Below, in pieces: positions 10,980-23,900 of a stretch of DNA of 64,000 nt. The notes below the pieces were generated by a model, which made no database searches, had not been told where the DNA came from, and worked only from the letters and a program-made list of their open reading frames with translations. Position numbers and translations under genes: made by a program. The stretch's first letter is position 1, and every line of letters begins with the position of its first letter. This DNA is from Marsupella aquatica (Eukaryota > Marchantiophyta), in NCBI GenBank assembly GCA_973895155.1, contig OZ316895.1:21328001-21392000 (forward strand), given 5' to 3'.

Positions 10980-11062
10980 CTGCCCAGCTGCAATGAGGTG
11001 CTGATTCGAACAGAGACCTGCCTGGCTGCAATGGTGTGCTCTACCACCTAGACTGGGGCCAG
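10980..11062 (-). repeat. tRNA-like fragment, possible SINE head
   Basis: Read on the minus strand, an A-box-like TAGGTGGTAGAGCAC (near 11050-11036) is followed by a B-box-like GTTCGAATC (11011-11003). The spacing is that of a tRNA-derived promoter. A short unit (GACCTGCC..GCTGCAATG) occurs twice within it. It abuts the right target duplication of the solo LTR. It is not a functional tRNA as far as I can fold it. Confidence 0.35.
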
Positions 11063-12464
11063 CTCATGGCAACATCAACTTGCGCCTAATATTTATTTGT
11101 ATAACCAAATCAGGTATAGGCAAGCAATGGACAGCTACTTGAGGCTAATCAATGGTAATCAGCATCAGTTAGCCTCAATATTACCTTTTGTTGTTAATGT
11201 GTCTTAGCATACCAGACCTACTGTAGTCCATTTAGGGCCATCTTGCATGTTGGGTAGACGGTTAATGCCCTAAGTTCTCTGTAATAGGAACTGTTAGGAT
11301 TCAAACCCAACCGAGTGTTTAGACTTTGTCTTTCTTTTGTACCTGGGGGCCTTCCCCCAGACCCACAATTTCCTTGTTGAGGCCCTATATTGAACTCCTG
11401 ACATCATGTTACCTTAGGGACTTGCAGGTTAGCACATGCCCTGCGCAAACCCTTACTATTTGTACCTTCCAAATTGTAGAGAGTTCTGTAAATAGTGTTT
11501 TCTAGATTTTAGTTTTCTACTTTGAAACCGATGTCAACACTAATGAATCAGGATTTTGCATCAAATTCTAAAATTATTCCTAAAAATGTAATGTAAAATT
11601 TTCCCCAAGTTTTGCACAAAAGTGCCTAAATTTTTCTCTCAGATACTCAGATTTTCAATTAATTTTTGTTCTTCTTGCATTAACATGATTGTCACTACTG
11701 TATCAACTGACAACTTCATGCCTGAAGACAACAGTTAAAGTGGAGATCCATGGGCAAAGGATGGACCAATCAGGGTTGAGGGGAGCTTCAACTTATCAAT
11801 TCAGAAAAGTTACAAGATGACCACAACTGGTTCATTCTAAGCTAAGCTGAATTAACTTGCGTAATTGGCTATCCCCATGTCTACGGGAGACCAGGCAACC
11901 ACTTACACCTAATGACATGTGAGAGAATCTGGCTACAAATGGATGCTAAAGCTCACTCTCATTGCCTATTTAGGTGCATGTCTGTTCTGATATGCTGGCA
12001 ACTTCACAGATAACTTACCGGTCCATCCGGGCTCTAACCAAGAAATATAATTGACAAAACCTACTTAAAAACTTGAACAGTGCTTCAATATATATGTGAT
12101 AACTTCTGATCACATTAAAATCAAAGTTGATGATGCTATGCTTTTTCAAAATACATCCCGCTGATTTCTTTCTCCAGCAAGGATTGAATTATCAGGATGG
12201 CTTGGAAAGCCTCTCATTCTTGTGTTTCCAATAAATTAAACAATCAATAGTTAGCATTTGAACTGCTGTTTTTACAATTCCTGACATCAAATTATGTACA
12301 ATGCTACTCCCAAATATGATCATTTAATTGCAATATGTTGTGGCAATCTTGGCCCTCAATCTAGAACAGACACCTGCAAATCCCTACTTAGGTTTGTGCT
12401 CATATTTGTTAACCCAATCAATGGATGTGGTTTTGTACAAACTTTGGAGAAATATATAACTGGC
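11063..12464. other. Intergenic region, no supported gene
   Basis: AT-rich sequence downstream of the ABCD2-like stop codon. Only short ORFs occur, none recognisable. The 3' UTR of the transporter gene should occupy the part next to 12464. Confidence 0.4.
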
Positions 12465-15400
12465 TTAAGTTTGTTGAAATCCATAAGTATCAGCTGGTTT
12501 CAAGGACCAAGTATATCCCATGTCCCACATGTCATTGTTATACAATGTAAGAATATTGGTGTGAAAACAACTCAAGCTTCCTCTATGAGCCACGCTAACA
12601 TAGGTCACCCCAATTTCTTGGAGCTCACGATACAATTGGGCCTGTCAATAAAATAATTAGCTGTTAGTGTGTGGTGCCAGGTAAAATTTCAAGATTAATG
12701 TTTTATACTGGAGTTGAGATGGAGTGAATTGTATAGTGCAAAACTTTAATGATGATATATGTATCGTTTTCAAAACAATTTACTTGGACATATGCCACTA
12801 AAAGTGTTTGGAATGAATTAGAACTTTGCTACTGGTTTACTTTATTTACCATTTTGCTACGCTTTGTGCACAGCTTTTGTGATAGCCTAGGCTTGGTCTT
12901 GACATGAAAGTGTGTTTCTCCTATTGCTTGACTACTATACCCCTCGCTGTACCCTCACCAGTCCCAGAGTCATTGTGACTCTTGCTGCTCAATTCATTAA
13001 TTTTTTAGGGTCGCCCTCACTCCCCACTATTACAATCACTCCCTGCCAACATGGAACTATTGGACACACACAGCACTCAGAGCATGTCAAGGCAACCAGT
13101 GTCCGTGTGAGGGTGGGATTTGGGGGTGACAAGCGTCAAAAACGTTATGGGCAATGGAGTGGGGACTGGCAGACAACAATAACAGCTCTGAGAAAACAGA
13201 AAATTATTGTCACATCATGTCTTAAACACAAACAAAAATCATTGTTCATGCAACACTTTACTGGGGTTAACTCACATACAAAAAGTGTGACAATTTAATA
13301 AGCACAGAGGATGTGTGGCAAACTTAAGTTATTAATGGCACATTTTTAACACTGTCTAGCAATTGATATAACTTAGATGATTGTACTTTTAATGAGAATT
13401 GTAGTCCTTGGAACGGATTTTATAAATCCTGTATTGGAATTATTTTTGGAATCTCTAGTTAGATGAAACAATCCAAAAATGAAGTTTACAAGTAGAATGT
13501 GACTCATACTTCTCTGCTTGACACTCTTAATACCTCATTTTCTTCATCCATGGCACTGGTGGATTCATCCAAAAGGGCAAGCCTTGGTCGAGAAAGTAAC
13601 AAGCGAGCAAAGGCAATCCGCTGTTGTTCACCATGGGAGAGCATAGTGGCCCAATCAACATGTGAATCCAAACCTTCACATCTTTGCTGCAAGTGACTTA
13701 ATTTTACACGAGCTAAAACTTCATATAACTCATGATCACTAGGTTCATGTCTTGTTTGTGAGCAATGTGGTTGTTCCCTTTCAATTGGTTGAGATGTCAC
13801 TGCAGCAAACAATCACGTTTAAGCAGCTTGTAAATCCTTTTGCCTTAGTTACTGAGTGTATTCACTTGTGCTAGCATGTTTAGTTTTATCTCATTTACAA
13901 AGGTTGTACACGGCTCTTTTATAAAAATCATCTTTCAAAATCCATACTTTATGGATTAAGACAAAATCAGTGCCACATGATATTTTCCACTTAGTTTCAC
14001 AAACATTGTATCTAAGCCAGTAAGAAGTGTTTGTCTCAATATAATGTCCGTAGTATATGTCACAATTCCAAAAGTGAAAAACATGTTGGAAGGATATGAC
14101 AGTGATCTTTAATGTTAGTATATAACTATCAATACACTTCCCTATACATCAGTGTGTGATTGTCCACCAACACAGACCAACAAAAAGATGAAAATATCAC
14201 ACCTTTATTTCGGTCTGCAGTAGAGGCCCATGTGGGATATAGAAGTTGTTGTCTCAAGGATCCATGCACCATAAAGGGGTTTTGAGGCACAAAGAAAATC
14301 ATACTTCCATTCCATTGGTCACCTTCATACTCGGTGACATTGTTTTCTACTTCAATTTCACCAAAAACTTGATTGCTGGTGGTAGCCTCACTCTGGTGAG
14401 TTTTGTGTGTTATCCTACTGTGTGGCTGGTTTTCACAACATCTTAAGTAGGTCCTCACTGTACCCCTACCGCACTGCCAGAGCCCTGCAATGGCTCTTAG
14501 AAGAGATGTTTTCCCACTTCCACTTGGTCCCATTACCTATCATTATTTCACAACATCAATATCAAATAAGTTGAATGAACAGTTATTAAATCAGGTATCA
14601 AATGTGTGAAAAAGATCATCCTCCATTAATTTGAAGCAAACAATCTAATCAAAATTCTAGCTGACTTTGGCACTTAATTTAACCATGTTTAGCATGATAT
14701 TAAACCAACTTGTGAATGAACCCAATTAGCATTGGCAACCCGTACTTGCTTCACAGGAAAACCAGGTAGTTAACCCTGTTTGGTATCATTTGGATTCTCT
14801 TAATGCTTTGTAATTAAAACTGTCAAGCAAATGTGACTAAACCCAGGATTTTTCAAACTGTGTCCAATATAGTCAACTCTTCAAATTGCCATCAAAGGAG
14901 CCTCACAAATACCTACTTGAAATTAAATATAAAATAAAAACTTCCAGGGTGGCCAACGCCACATTGTGTGAAGGAGAAGATGCTGCAAATATTCCTTATC
15001 TAAGTTCCTAGATTGTTTTAGGACCATTGGATCCCCATTAGATTCTGGCTAATGGGGTTGCGATCTATGGCTAGGTGAGAAAATGGCTAATGGAACACAA
15101 CAGACCTAGGCTCAAAATTCTTGCCAAATGTGGCAAAGACTTTTCAAAGAGGTGGAATCTAGCTATTTTTGGCCACTACTAGAAACGCTGCACCTAACTC
15201 ACTAGAGGTGTAGTCCACTTGGGGACCGGGGATCACTTAGTTGTAGGTTGAGGTAGTAAACCTGTGACAGTCCCTATTTAGATAATCAAAGTAAATTGGA
15301 AGTAGAAGGTAGAGAATAAAAGTAAATGTAATATGATCATATGTTCAAAGTGTCAGTGGACCAATCATGTAGCAACATTATGCACTTTTTTATATATCAC

Positions 15401-18400
15401 ATGCATCATGGACTTTCCCAGGTTAATAATCCTCACTAGACTCACCAGCAAGTGTTCTCCATGACAGATGGCAAATGTAAGATCTTCAATCAACACTGTA
15501 GTATATTGAGGGGTGTACAATGTCAAATGATCCACAGCAAGGAGAGGCAATATTCGATGACTTGGACCAAAAAAGCCACTGCATTCAAAAATATCCATTT
15601 TCTTAATCCTTGGCTGAGAATTGGCCATTATAGTGGCATTTAAGCTGATCTCCTCTTCCTCTTCACTTGCTTTAGCTAAAACATCCACAAACTCACCTGC
15701 AATCAAGAAGCATGTCAGCTTAAAGCTAGCTACTAAAGGTCAAGAAGAAGAAGGGTTGAGAACCTCAACATACACGTTCCAATCTTCTTGGGTTTAATTG
15801 AATGGGTTCCATTGATTGAATGTGTGGGAGCAAAACATTTCTAAAAACCCAAAAATCTTAGAGCTTTGGGATTTTGTTGCATCTTCAAAAATTATATTAT
15901 TACCATTTGAGAGTAGGAGCTCGCCAACTCCCTTCAATGCATTTATCTAGCTATCTAAGTCTTTTAGAGAGAGAGAGGACAAGGAGGTGTTGTGATGCAA
16001 ACTTTGCTAACAAAAGAAATTACAAGAGATGGAGAAGCAGTTTGTTGTGAGTCAAATTGTTCTTACCCAAACGATCAACCACTGCAGTGAAAGCAGTAAT
16101 GGATTGAAATTGGTAAACAACCAATGATAGATCACCCAATATGTGATCAAAAGCAGCAAAGGATTGATTGATTACTCCAAAATCAATCTTTCCCTTGAAA
16201 TATATTGGTGCTACGACTGCTGCTGGCAATAGTTGAATAAAGTATCGATATCCACTTGTGAAAAAGTTCAAATTTCTTGAGACAACAAGTAATTTCTGGA
16301 TACAGTACACATTAAAATTTAGGCACCGTAATTAAGTTGTACTAATGACAACTATATATCAAGTGAAATGTGAATGTAATATTCATTCTCCCTGAAAGAA
16401 CAAAATGTGGCGGAAGGGAATATGAAATCTATGCATGTAATTCATGACGTGATTCTATGACTATAAGTTACTAAATATATTTTAGGATGGATGGACACAA
16501 TGGGATCCTCCTAATCCACTCTTTGTCAAAGTTTGTAGAGTTAATTCTGGCTCCCAAATATATTATCAAAACTGAGTAATAGTTGGAAGTCATATAATTC
16601 CAGCTGAGGATGCTTGTGCCAAAATTGGAGTTATAGGTACAGTATGGTGTGGGCACCATGTGATTTTTTGGGATGTTTTAGAGCTTGTTTCATTTTTCAA
16701 AACTATTTGTATAGCATGAATTTGCACCACCATGCACTTACAAGCACACCATTATTGCAATCTCCACCCCATAAAGTTACATTAGAGTTAAGTCTATTTT
16801 ATAAGTTCAAAGCACTCGATCTATTTTGGTTTATTTCATGCAAAAGTATGAATCACATCTAATGGAAAGTGCACCTAATATAGAATTCCTTCATGCTAGA
16901 GTTTGTCCTAAGTTGTCCCAAGGGTCCCAAAACTGTCCAAAATAATTGAGCCACAAGTAATTTAATTACTAATTTGCCCCCCATCACACAATCGAGCTGA
17001 CATTCCAATTACTTGAGCTATTTCTGGCCGTCATTTTGCCTGCACAAGAAGGCAACAGGGCTTGGGGGGTAATCAGGTAAGAAATGGTTCGTTCATTTCA
17101 TGTCACCACACATATATGTCTATAAGGGAAGTGAGGTTGATAACTTTCACAAGGGCAGTGTCACTGACCCTCTTCTCCAATAATATTGAGCTAAATAGAA
17201 AGTAGAACTTGTAACATGTATCCTTTAATTTCAAAACAAAACCAATCAAGAAGTATGAAAGAGCTTGTTTACCACCAAAGAAAGGCTCCTACAGTTAAAT
17301 TGTCCATGGAAAATCTTAAACAATGCAACAGATGCTGGATCTGGCTTTTTTCTCCTCCATAGAAAGCAATGGATTCTGCATTTTCCCTTGCTCTAAGTAA
17401 CCCATATCGCAGATCTGCTTCAGTTTTTTCTTGTGTAAAATTGAGACCAACCAAGCTCTGCCATTTACCAACCCATAAACAAGGCCACTAAATAAAACTT
17501 ATGTAACATGGATTGATTCCGTAGTTCTTGTTAGACACTTAATTGTGGTTTAATGTTTTCTTTGTAATTTTTGCACTTTTGGAGAAAGAATGCCTAGTGT
17601 AGGCCTTCTGGGGAATTCCCACATTTTATAGTCCTTTAGTTATGTCTTGGTAGACAGAGTGAACATTTTATTTTCATGGAATCTGTATCTTTCTTTCACT
17701 GAGAGAAAAGGAAGAGAAAGATAAACAATAGTAGCAGTGAAACATCTTTCAGGAGTTAGTCTAGTGTATTAATCCACAATATAAATATGCACAACACTCA
17801 TCCTACCTCTTAAGTGTATGTATTGATGCTTCAAAATTAACACCAAGCCTACTAAGTTTGGGAAACCTTCTATGCAAGGAAGATGGGTCGCAAATGAAAT
17901 TGGATACCTTTCCTAGAAGCACACTGCAAATGGTGCCAATGGATGAATAGCTGATGAGTACAAGAAACAGAGGAGGATAAATTCCATATAGAATGCTGCT
18001 GAAACATATCAGATCCACAATTGCATTAAAGAGCCCCATAGCAAACTCCAAAGCACCTTTGGTGAAAGAATTCACATCGTTCACAATTCGCTGGTCAGGA
18101 TTGTCCAGCAAGGAAAATGCCTCAATATTGTAGAACGTACGGTTCTCAAAATACAACTCTATGTAATGGTTTGTCAACCATTTTCGCCACCTCATGGCCA
18201 ACAAATCCCTCATGTAATCTCTAAGCACAAACACCTGTCAAAGCTCATTAGTCATTTGTTAAGAAGGACTTAACAACAAAATGGCAACCCAGGTATTCAA
18301 TTCTGCTTTCTTATATGAGGTTCTTATAAGAATGGTGATTGTAATACCAATTAAAAGGACAGTTACGATATATTTCTACTGTTTGCCATTGATTTTACTT

Positions 18401-20236
18401 GCTTGCCAATTCTCACTTTGTTGCAATAAACTTACTCTAAATTGAAAGTGATCAAACTCTCTTAAACATAGCAAAGAATTATGAAAGGACAAATTTCTCA
18501 GGTACGAGCTGATAAGACTCACCGGAATACCTCCAAGGAATGCACATAAGTACAAAACTAGCTGCCTCTTGAATTTTTGGGGGTCTCTGTCTACATCACC
18601 CCAAAATGCATAAATTTGAGGCTACATGCAACGATTACAAGCTAGCCATAATTAATTGAATGTCTCATAAAACTTACAACATCTCACACATGAATACATT
18701 ATGGAAATGCCTGTGCATTGCACATGATTGTCTATAGTAAGTGATGTTGTCAGCATGAGTGCTGTCCAGCATAAGTGAGATGGCCAAGCAGCTAGCAAGC
18801 CTCGCATCATTCTGGATCTCAAGGAGTGTGTGAGCTGCTGGGAGAGTGACAAGTCTGGCGTGGAAAACATGCACAGGAATACCTAAACAGACCACCATTG
18901 AGAATGAAAGAGCGGGATTGCACACTATTGTGTTTAGATTTGAGTGGGTCAAAGGAAACAGGGGCATCTTCACCTATGTCATGTGTTTATTTTGGTGGTA
19001 ATGGGGTTGGAAAACTTATTTTCTAAATCATAGAGAAATAAAATGAAAGGCTGGCCATTGATCCATCAAAATTTATGATTAAAATATTTATGACTTGTGA
19101 TGGAAATTTACACAATCATGAAACCACTCCACATGTGGTCATATAGTTTGTTGTTGCAACAGTAGAATTACTTACTGGCAAGAGCATTGTAGAAATCTCT
19201 TCCTAGAAAACTGAAGCTCACGCTTATTCCTGTGGTGGCCAGGGTAAGAACAAAAACAGCTACAAAGCGTATGCGGGCCTGCACTTTGTCTTCTGAGAAC
19301 CAATAAGGGGACGCAACTTTGATAAATCTTTTAATGATGGTCTTGAAATCAGACCCCTGTCATCACAGTTCATTTGGAAAGTTAACATAAGTTATGTTGA
19401 TGGGATAATAACTATCGATCTCTCTTTTGATTGATCTACCTAAGAGGCTTCTGAAACACATATTTCTAGGTCTGCGAAGGCACAATATTAATATCATTGA
19501 TATCGTGCTTCAAGTCTCTCTTAGCAAACACCAGCAATATATGAATGTCTCACACATAAGCACATATAAGGCATGATTGAGCAATTCCTGCACCTGTATA
19601 CTCAAAATGACATAAATTACTGCAAAATGATTCAAAATATATATGACTGTTTGTCCTTTAGGGATCACTGAATGAGGTATAAAAACACTTCAAGAGTGAG
19701 GTGAATAAGAAACTCTTCAGTTTCTACAATCAACACAATGACAACGGGCTTGAAAATTTTATAAGGTCTTAAATACATGATCAAGTGAATACAAGTAGGG
19801 TTGGGTAGCAAATTTTGGTATAATTACATTAACTGTTTCTATGACTACAGCTTTGGAAATTTTAACAAGTAGGGTTGGGTAGCAATTTGTATTTTTACAC
19901 TAACTTATTTCTATGACTCCAGCTTTGAAAGTTTTAAGTAGGCTCGAGCAAATGTGGGCGCCCCAAAAAGACATTTCATAGTCATATTGAGCAAACAAGC
20001 AAGACAGTCGTAATAACATGGTAGAGAAGATTAGAAGCATGTACATGGCGGGGATTCTCTTGAGAATTTGAGGCCCCGTTCTCTGATAGGGTGCTCTCCT
20101 CCCTTGAATCCCTGTCTTCAAGTAGCGAACTATAAAATGCCCCATCCATCCCTTGTTGTTGTTCTTCTTGTGAGATGCCCTCAATCTCACATGCCACTGA
20201 CTGAAAATTTAACCAGTAATTGGAGTAATTGGGCAT
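12465..20236 (-). CDS. ABC half-transporter, subfamily D, ABCD2-like (plastid type), multi-exon
   Basis: This is a half-size ABC exporter-fold protein with an N-terminal membrane domain and a C-terminal ATPase domain. It most resembles Arabidopsis ABCD2, which is predicted to be chloroplastic and related to bacterial YddA/SbmA-type transporters. Its substrate is unknown. Exons on the minus strand are 20236/20200-20045, 19356-19176, 18590-18523, 18234-17908, 17457-17293, 16295-16067, 15696-15446, 14536-14203, 13799-13534 and 12641-12465, all with GT-AG introns and matching phase. Counting from the ATG at 20236 gives 729 aa. Membrane-domain landmarks are [26 protein letters not shown] and the GVINQS-type segment. 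ATPase motifs are Walker [10 protein letters not shown] (474-482), Q-loop FVPQNPF, signature LSHGEQQR (636-643), Walker B LALLDES (656-662) and H-loop AHR (689-691). The first exon may instead be spliced at 20201 to an upstream transit-peptide exon that I could not find. Confidence 0.85.
14975..15205. repeat. Dispersed repeat family A, copy 1 (in an ABCD2-like intron)
   Basis: This copy is about 230 bp long. It starts near GAAGATGCTGCAAATATT, has the inner motif ATTCTGGCTAATGGGG, and ends near GGCCACTAC. Related copies with the same order of blocks lie at about 41698-41930 and 45528-45755. It sits in the intron between exons 15696-15446 and 14536-14203. No ORF and no clear terminal repeats are seen. 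Confidence 0.7.
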
Positions 20237-22268
20237 GAATCATGCCTTAAAGTTGACACCTTAGATGTCTTGGAAGAGAAGAATGTCTATATCTCAGTTC
20301 TAATATACATTCCCATGTACAACTTGATAAACCTTACACTCCCACAATCTACAAATGAAAGTGCTTTTGGCTTGGTTCACACACTTGTACACTAAAGCAG
20401 TGTGTGTGTTCAGAAGATGAGAAATGTGAAGGGATAGGGATAACAATGGCACATCCACTACAATTCTAGCAGAGGTGACTTTCATCAGCTTAAACAGGAT
20501 TCTACCTTGATTGTAGCTTTACATGGGTCTTAGAGTATTGAATGACGATTCAAAGAAATTTCCTTGGTGCCTGGTATGAATATCACACAACTGCATGGAT
20601 ACAAAAGTAGCAGTCATACATGTTGAGGGAAAGTAGAGCGTTCCATATCCCTAATGATCATAAAGGTGTTTTGAAATGGAATATAATTGGTGAAAACGAG
20701 AAACTGAAGCAAGCACAAAGACGATACATAAAAAGTAACATGATTGGATGAGATAGCAATGGGTGTCGCAAAAGGCAGGAAAACATCTAAAAGGCGGGCT
20801 AAAAATGTCCACAGCTGATGCCTTTTTTCCTTTATTAAAAAAAGTCATCCCAATCCAAAGGGTTTAGGGTCTATCCCAATAATGCATGTAGCTCAATGGA
20901 GAGAAGCACAGACCAACTAACTGTGAAAATGTATGTCTTAAAATGAGAAACCGGCAAAAGCAATCAAAGAGTCCACAATCTCAACATAGTCCTGTCTCAA
21001 AAAAACTCTAGTTTGCAAATCGAAACCTCCAGTTGTGCATAGCAAGCTGTTAACACTGCTGATGAGATTATTTTGCATATTTTGGCTAGAGTTGTACAAA
21101 ATTTATTTCAGTTGAAGAAGAATTAAGCACAAGTTGATAGAATTGTACTTTTTTTCAGTGGATATGCGCTCGGATATGCTTATACACCCACTGTAAGCTT
21201 GGATTGATTTTATCTTGGCGGCTTGTCCAATTGTACTAAAATCCTTTGCTTCACCCAACCTGACCAACTAACACCCATTGTCTGCTTGAATGTGTCTTTG
21301 CTGCCACGAAATGGCTTTCCCATGGACTGTTTAATTAATCTCTACAGAGTCTTTGAATTGGTGTTTGCTTCAAGATTCCCTTTCAGAGGTATGTGTGCGG
21401 GTAGATATTGGTGTTTATTTGCTGCCTAAACTGGTCTAGCTGGACTCCTTGATTGCCCGTTTGATTGATGAATACATTCAGAGCTTTTGAACTGGTTTTC
21501 CCGATTTCTCCTGTGTGCCTTAATTCTCGTTCAGCTAGAGTTTCCAAAGGATCATTCGATCGATCGCTCCGACCACCCAAATGTTCGTCTGCAATATGCT
21601 AAACATCTTTACTCTCTCTTCTTTTAGATATCTTTCCTCTTTCTGTTGACAACCACTTTCTTTAAATCGAACATCAATGTTGCCCTCTCCTCTAAACTTC
21701 TAGCTATGCAATTTCAGTTTTTCTCTGACTCAGACTGTTCTTCTTCACTATTCTTGATTGTTAAATCTGTGCTGATTACATAGGTTGGTGCAATGCTTTG
21801 GTCCTGGTTTCCAGCTCTTAGTATCGACTAGCCAGTATACCCGTGTATATACAGAGTAGGGTTTCCCCTACCCAGACTCTCCATGCCCGTCTCTACTCAC
21901 AAACATAGTCTAATATACAAAATTTTCTGCTACGAGAATCGTCTGACTCTGACCACGGAATTAGTCATGAACGGTGTGATCGAAAATTGTAGCATACGTT
22001 CATATCTTGTATGATACAATTATTGACTGCATTCTCAGTTGAGAGTGTCTCCGGTTCATCTATCTCGTTTAGTGTCGTCTTCTATATGTCTGTTCGGTTT
22101 GAAGAATATGAACTGTGTGCAATAATCTTCTCCAATTATAAACCATCGTAAATAATCTCAATAATGTTAACATTCTTCGTATCTCTTCTGTTATTGCAGA
22201 CGTTTCTTACCCTCTCCTAAGTTCAGCTACTTTCCCCAGACTATTTTAGGTCTAAGTTTTCCGATTGT

Positions 22269-22578
22269 TGACTGGCTCAGACTATTTTAGGTGTAAGTTT
22301 TTCTCCTTATTACTCTTTGAGCGCTTCCCATCTTTTCTGAAAATTATTGATGATCGTAGGAATTACTCTGTGAAGTTCTTCATTTGTGCTGTGTACGAAA
22401 CGAACCAATACTTGAGTGTGTAAATGGCTCAGACTTTTTTAGGTGTAAGTTTTGCTCCTCACTCTTTAAGCGCTTCCCGTCTTTTCTTCAAATTCTTGAT
22501 GATCGTAGAAATTACTCTGTATGTGAAGTTCGTCCTTTGTGCTGTGGACAAGTGGAACCAATATTTGAGTGTGTAACT
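22269..22578. repeat. Tandem duplication, 2 x about 153 bp
   Basis: The segment beginning GGCTCAGACTATTTTAGG (22273) recurs at 22426 with the same downstream blocks: GCGCTTCCC, TTGATGATCGTAG, GTGCTGTG and TTGAGTGTGTAA. A third partial copy of the first block lies at about 22236-22258. Confidence 0.85.
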
Positions 22579-23639
22579 GGACATGACGCTTGCCAGCGAA
22601 TTGACCATGTTTTAGCAGCTTGGCAAAGCTGATGACTACCAATTCCAATTCGTAAAGATCGAATTGACTTACTGATTTTATAGCCTGCACTACTCATATC
22701 GAACCGAAAGTGCAAGCTATCATACCCTAAGATCAATCAATAAAAGAGGTCAGAATTCAAAGCATTAATCTCCCTGGACGACGGGTCACCATGAGCCCCT
22801 AAATCATGCAAGAAAGCTCGGATGGAACATTCCACTCATGCTCAGATTCACCTGCACTCACATATAGACGAGAATTAGGATATATTCAATGCGCATAGTT
22901 TCCAGTTAGTCGGAAAAACTCTAGTGTGAAACTCTTTTTGCCTCGAAATGAGTCTCAGAGAGGAGTTGACAAGTGATTTTCGTCCAGTTTCTACTTCGCT
23001 GGGAGGTTAAGAATTTGACATTTTCAGTCATAATTATCTCTTGTTGGATGGATGGACGAAATGTAACTTTTAAAGATTTCAATCAGATCTCCGGTCTTTT
23101 AGATGGAATTGATCTCACTGTTTCTGAGCGTTCGGTCTGGTTTTTCGAGTCATAGCTTTGGAGACTTAATTCAAAAGCTTCGTTCGATCGAAGAGATTTA
23201 TATTTTTTCTCTGACTTGTAATCAAATCTCGGTTGAATTTTGTAAGTGATTGTTTAAGGTTTTCAGTCAGACATCGATCCGATAGAAAAGTTCTGAGATT
23301 TCAGACAGAGGTTGGAATGATGGGAAAAAACGCTGTTCTTAGAGATTGTCAGCGGATATCTCGGTGGACGCAACAACTAATGTTTTCGAGATGTTCGGCT
23401 ACAGTAGATTTTAGCCCGATCCCGAGAACACCGTTGAGTCAAAGGCCAGCAATTCGGACGATCTGCAGGCAAAGATATCACGTGTATTTAATTCATTGAC
23501 TATACTGACACAATATAATCAATATATTTCCACTATCTGGTTGATTAGTGAGAAAACTCAATGGCAGTGAGGTCCAGCTACTCGATAGCGTGGGACACAT
23601 CGCAACTCGACACAAGCAGCCAATCCTCTGCAGCTCACT

Positions 23640-23900
23640 GAAAGTCCCCAACGATACAATCTTAGAACCCCACAACCCATTATGCAATTGTTTGGAATTC
23701 CATCTCCGTACCAATAATGTCGAATTCCAATAAAATTCCTCCCGCTACCTACCTGGACTGAACAACCTTCTGCAAGACTTCAGCAAGGTCCCAATCAGAC
23801 AATCTTAGAACCCCACAATCCCACAATGCAATTTCTCGGAATTTCAGCTTAGTGCGATTCTCCGATTGTCAAAACCCAACAAGATTCCTTCCACTAGGCA
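23640..23900. repeat. Diverged tandem duplication, offset 143 bp
   Basis: The block CAATCTTAGAACCCCACAA occurs at 23657 and again at 23800. Each is followed by an ATGCAATT-type and a GGAATT-type block, and later by an AGATTCC/AAATTCC TCC block. The copies are separated by many substitutions. Confidence 0.7.

Noticed and set aside
12912-13298. Plus-strand ORF of 128 codons
   Set aside because: It lies inside the last intron of the ABCD2-like gene on the opposite strand, with no family resemblance.
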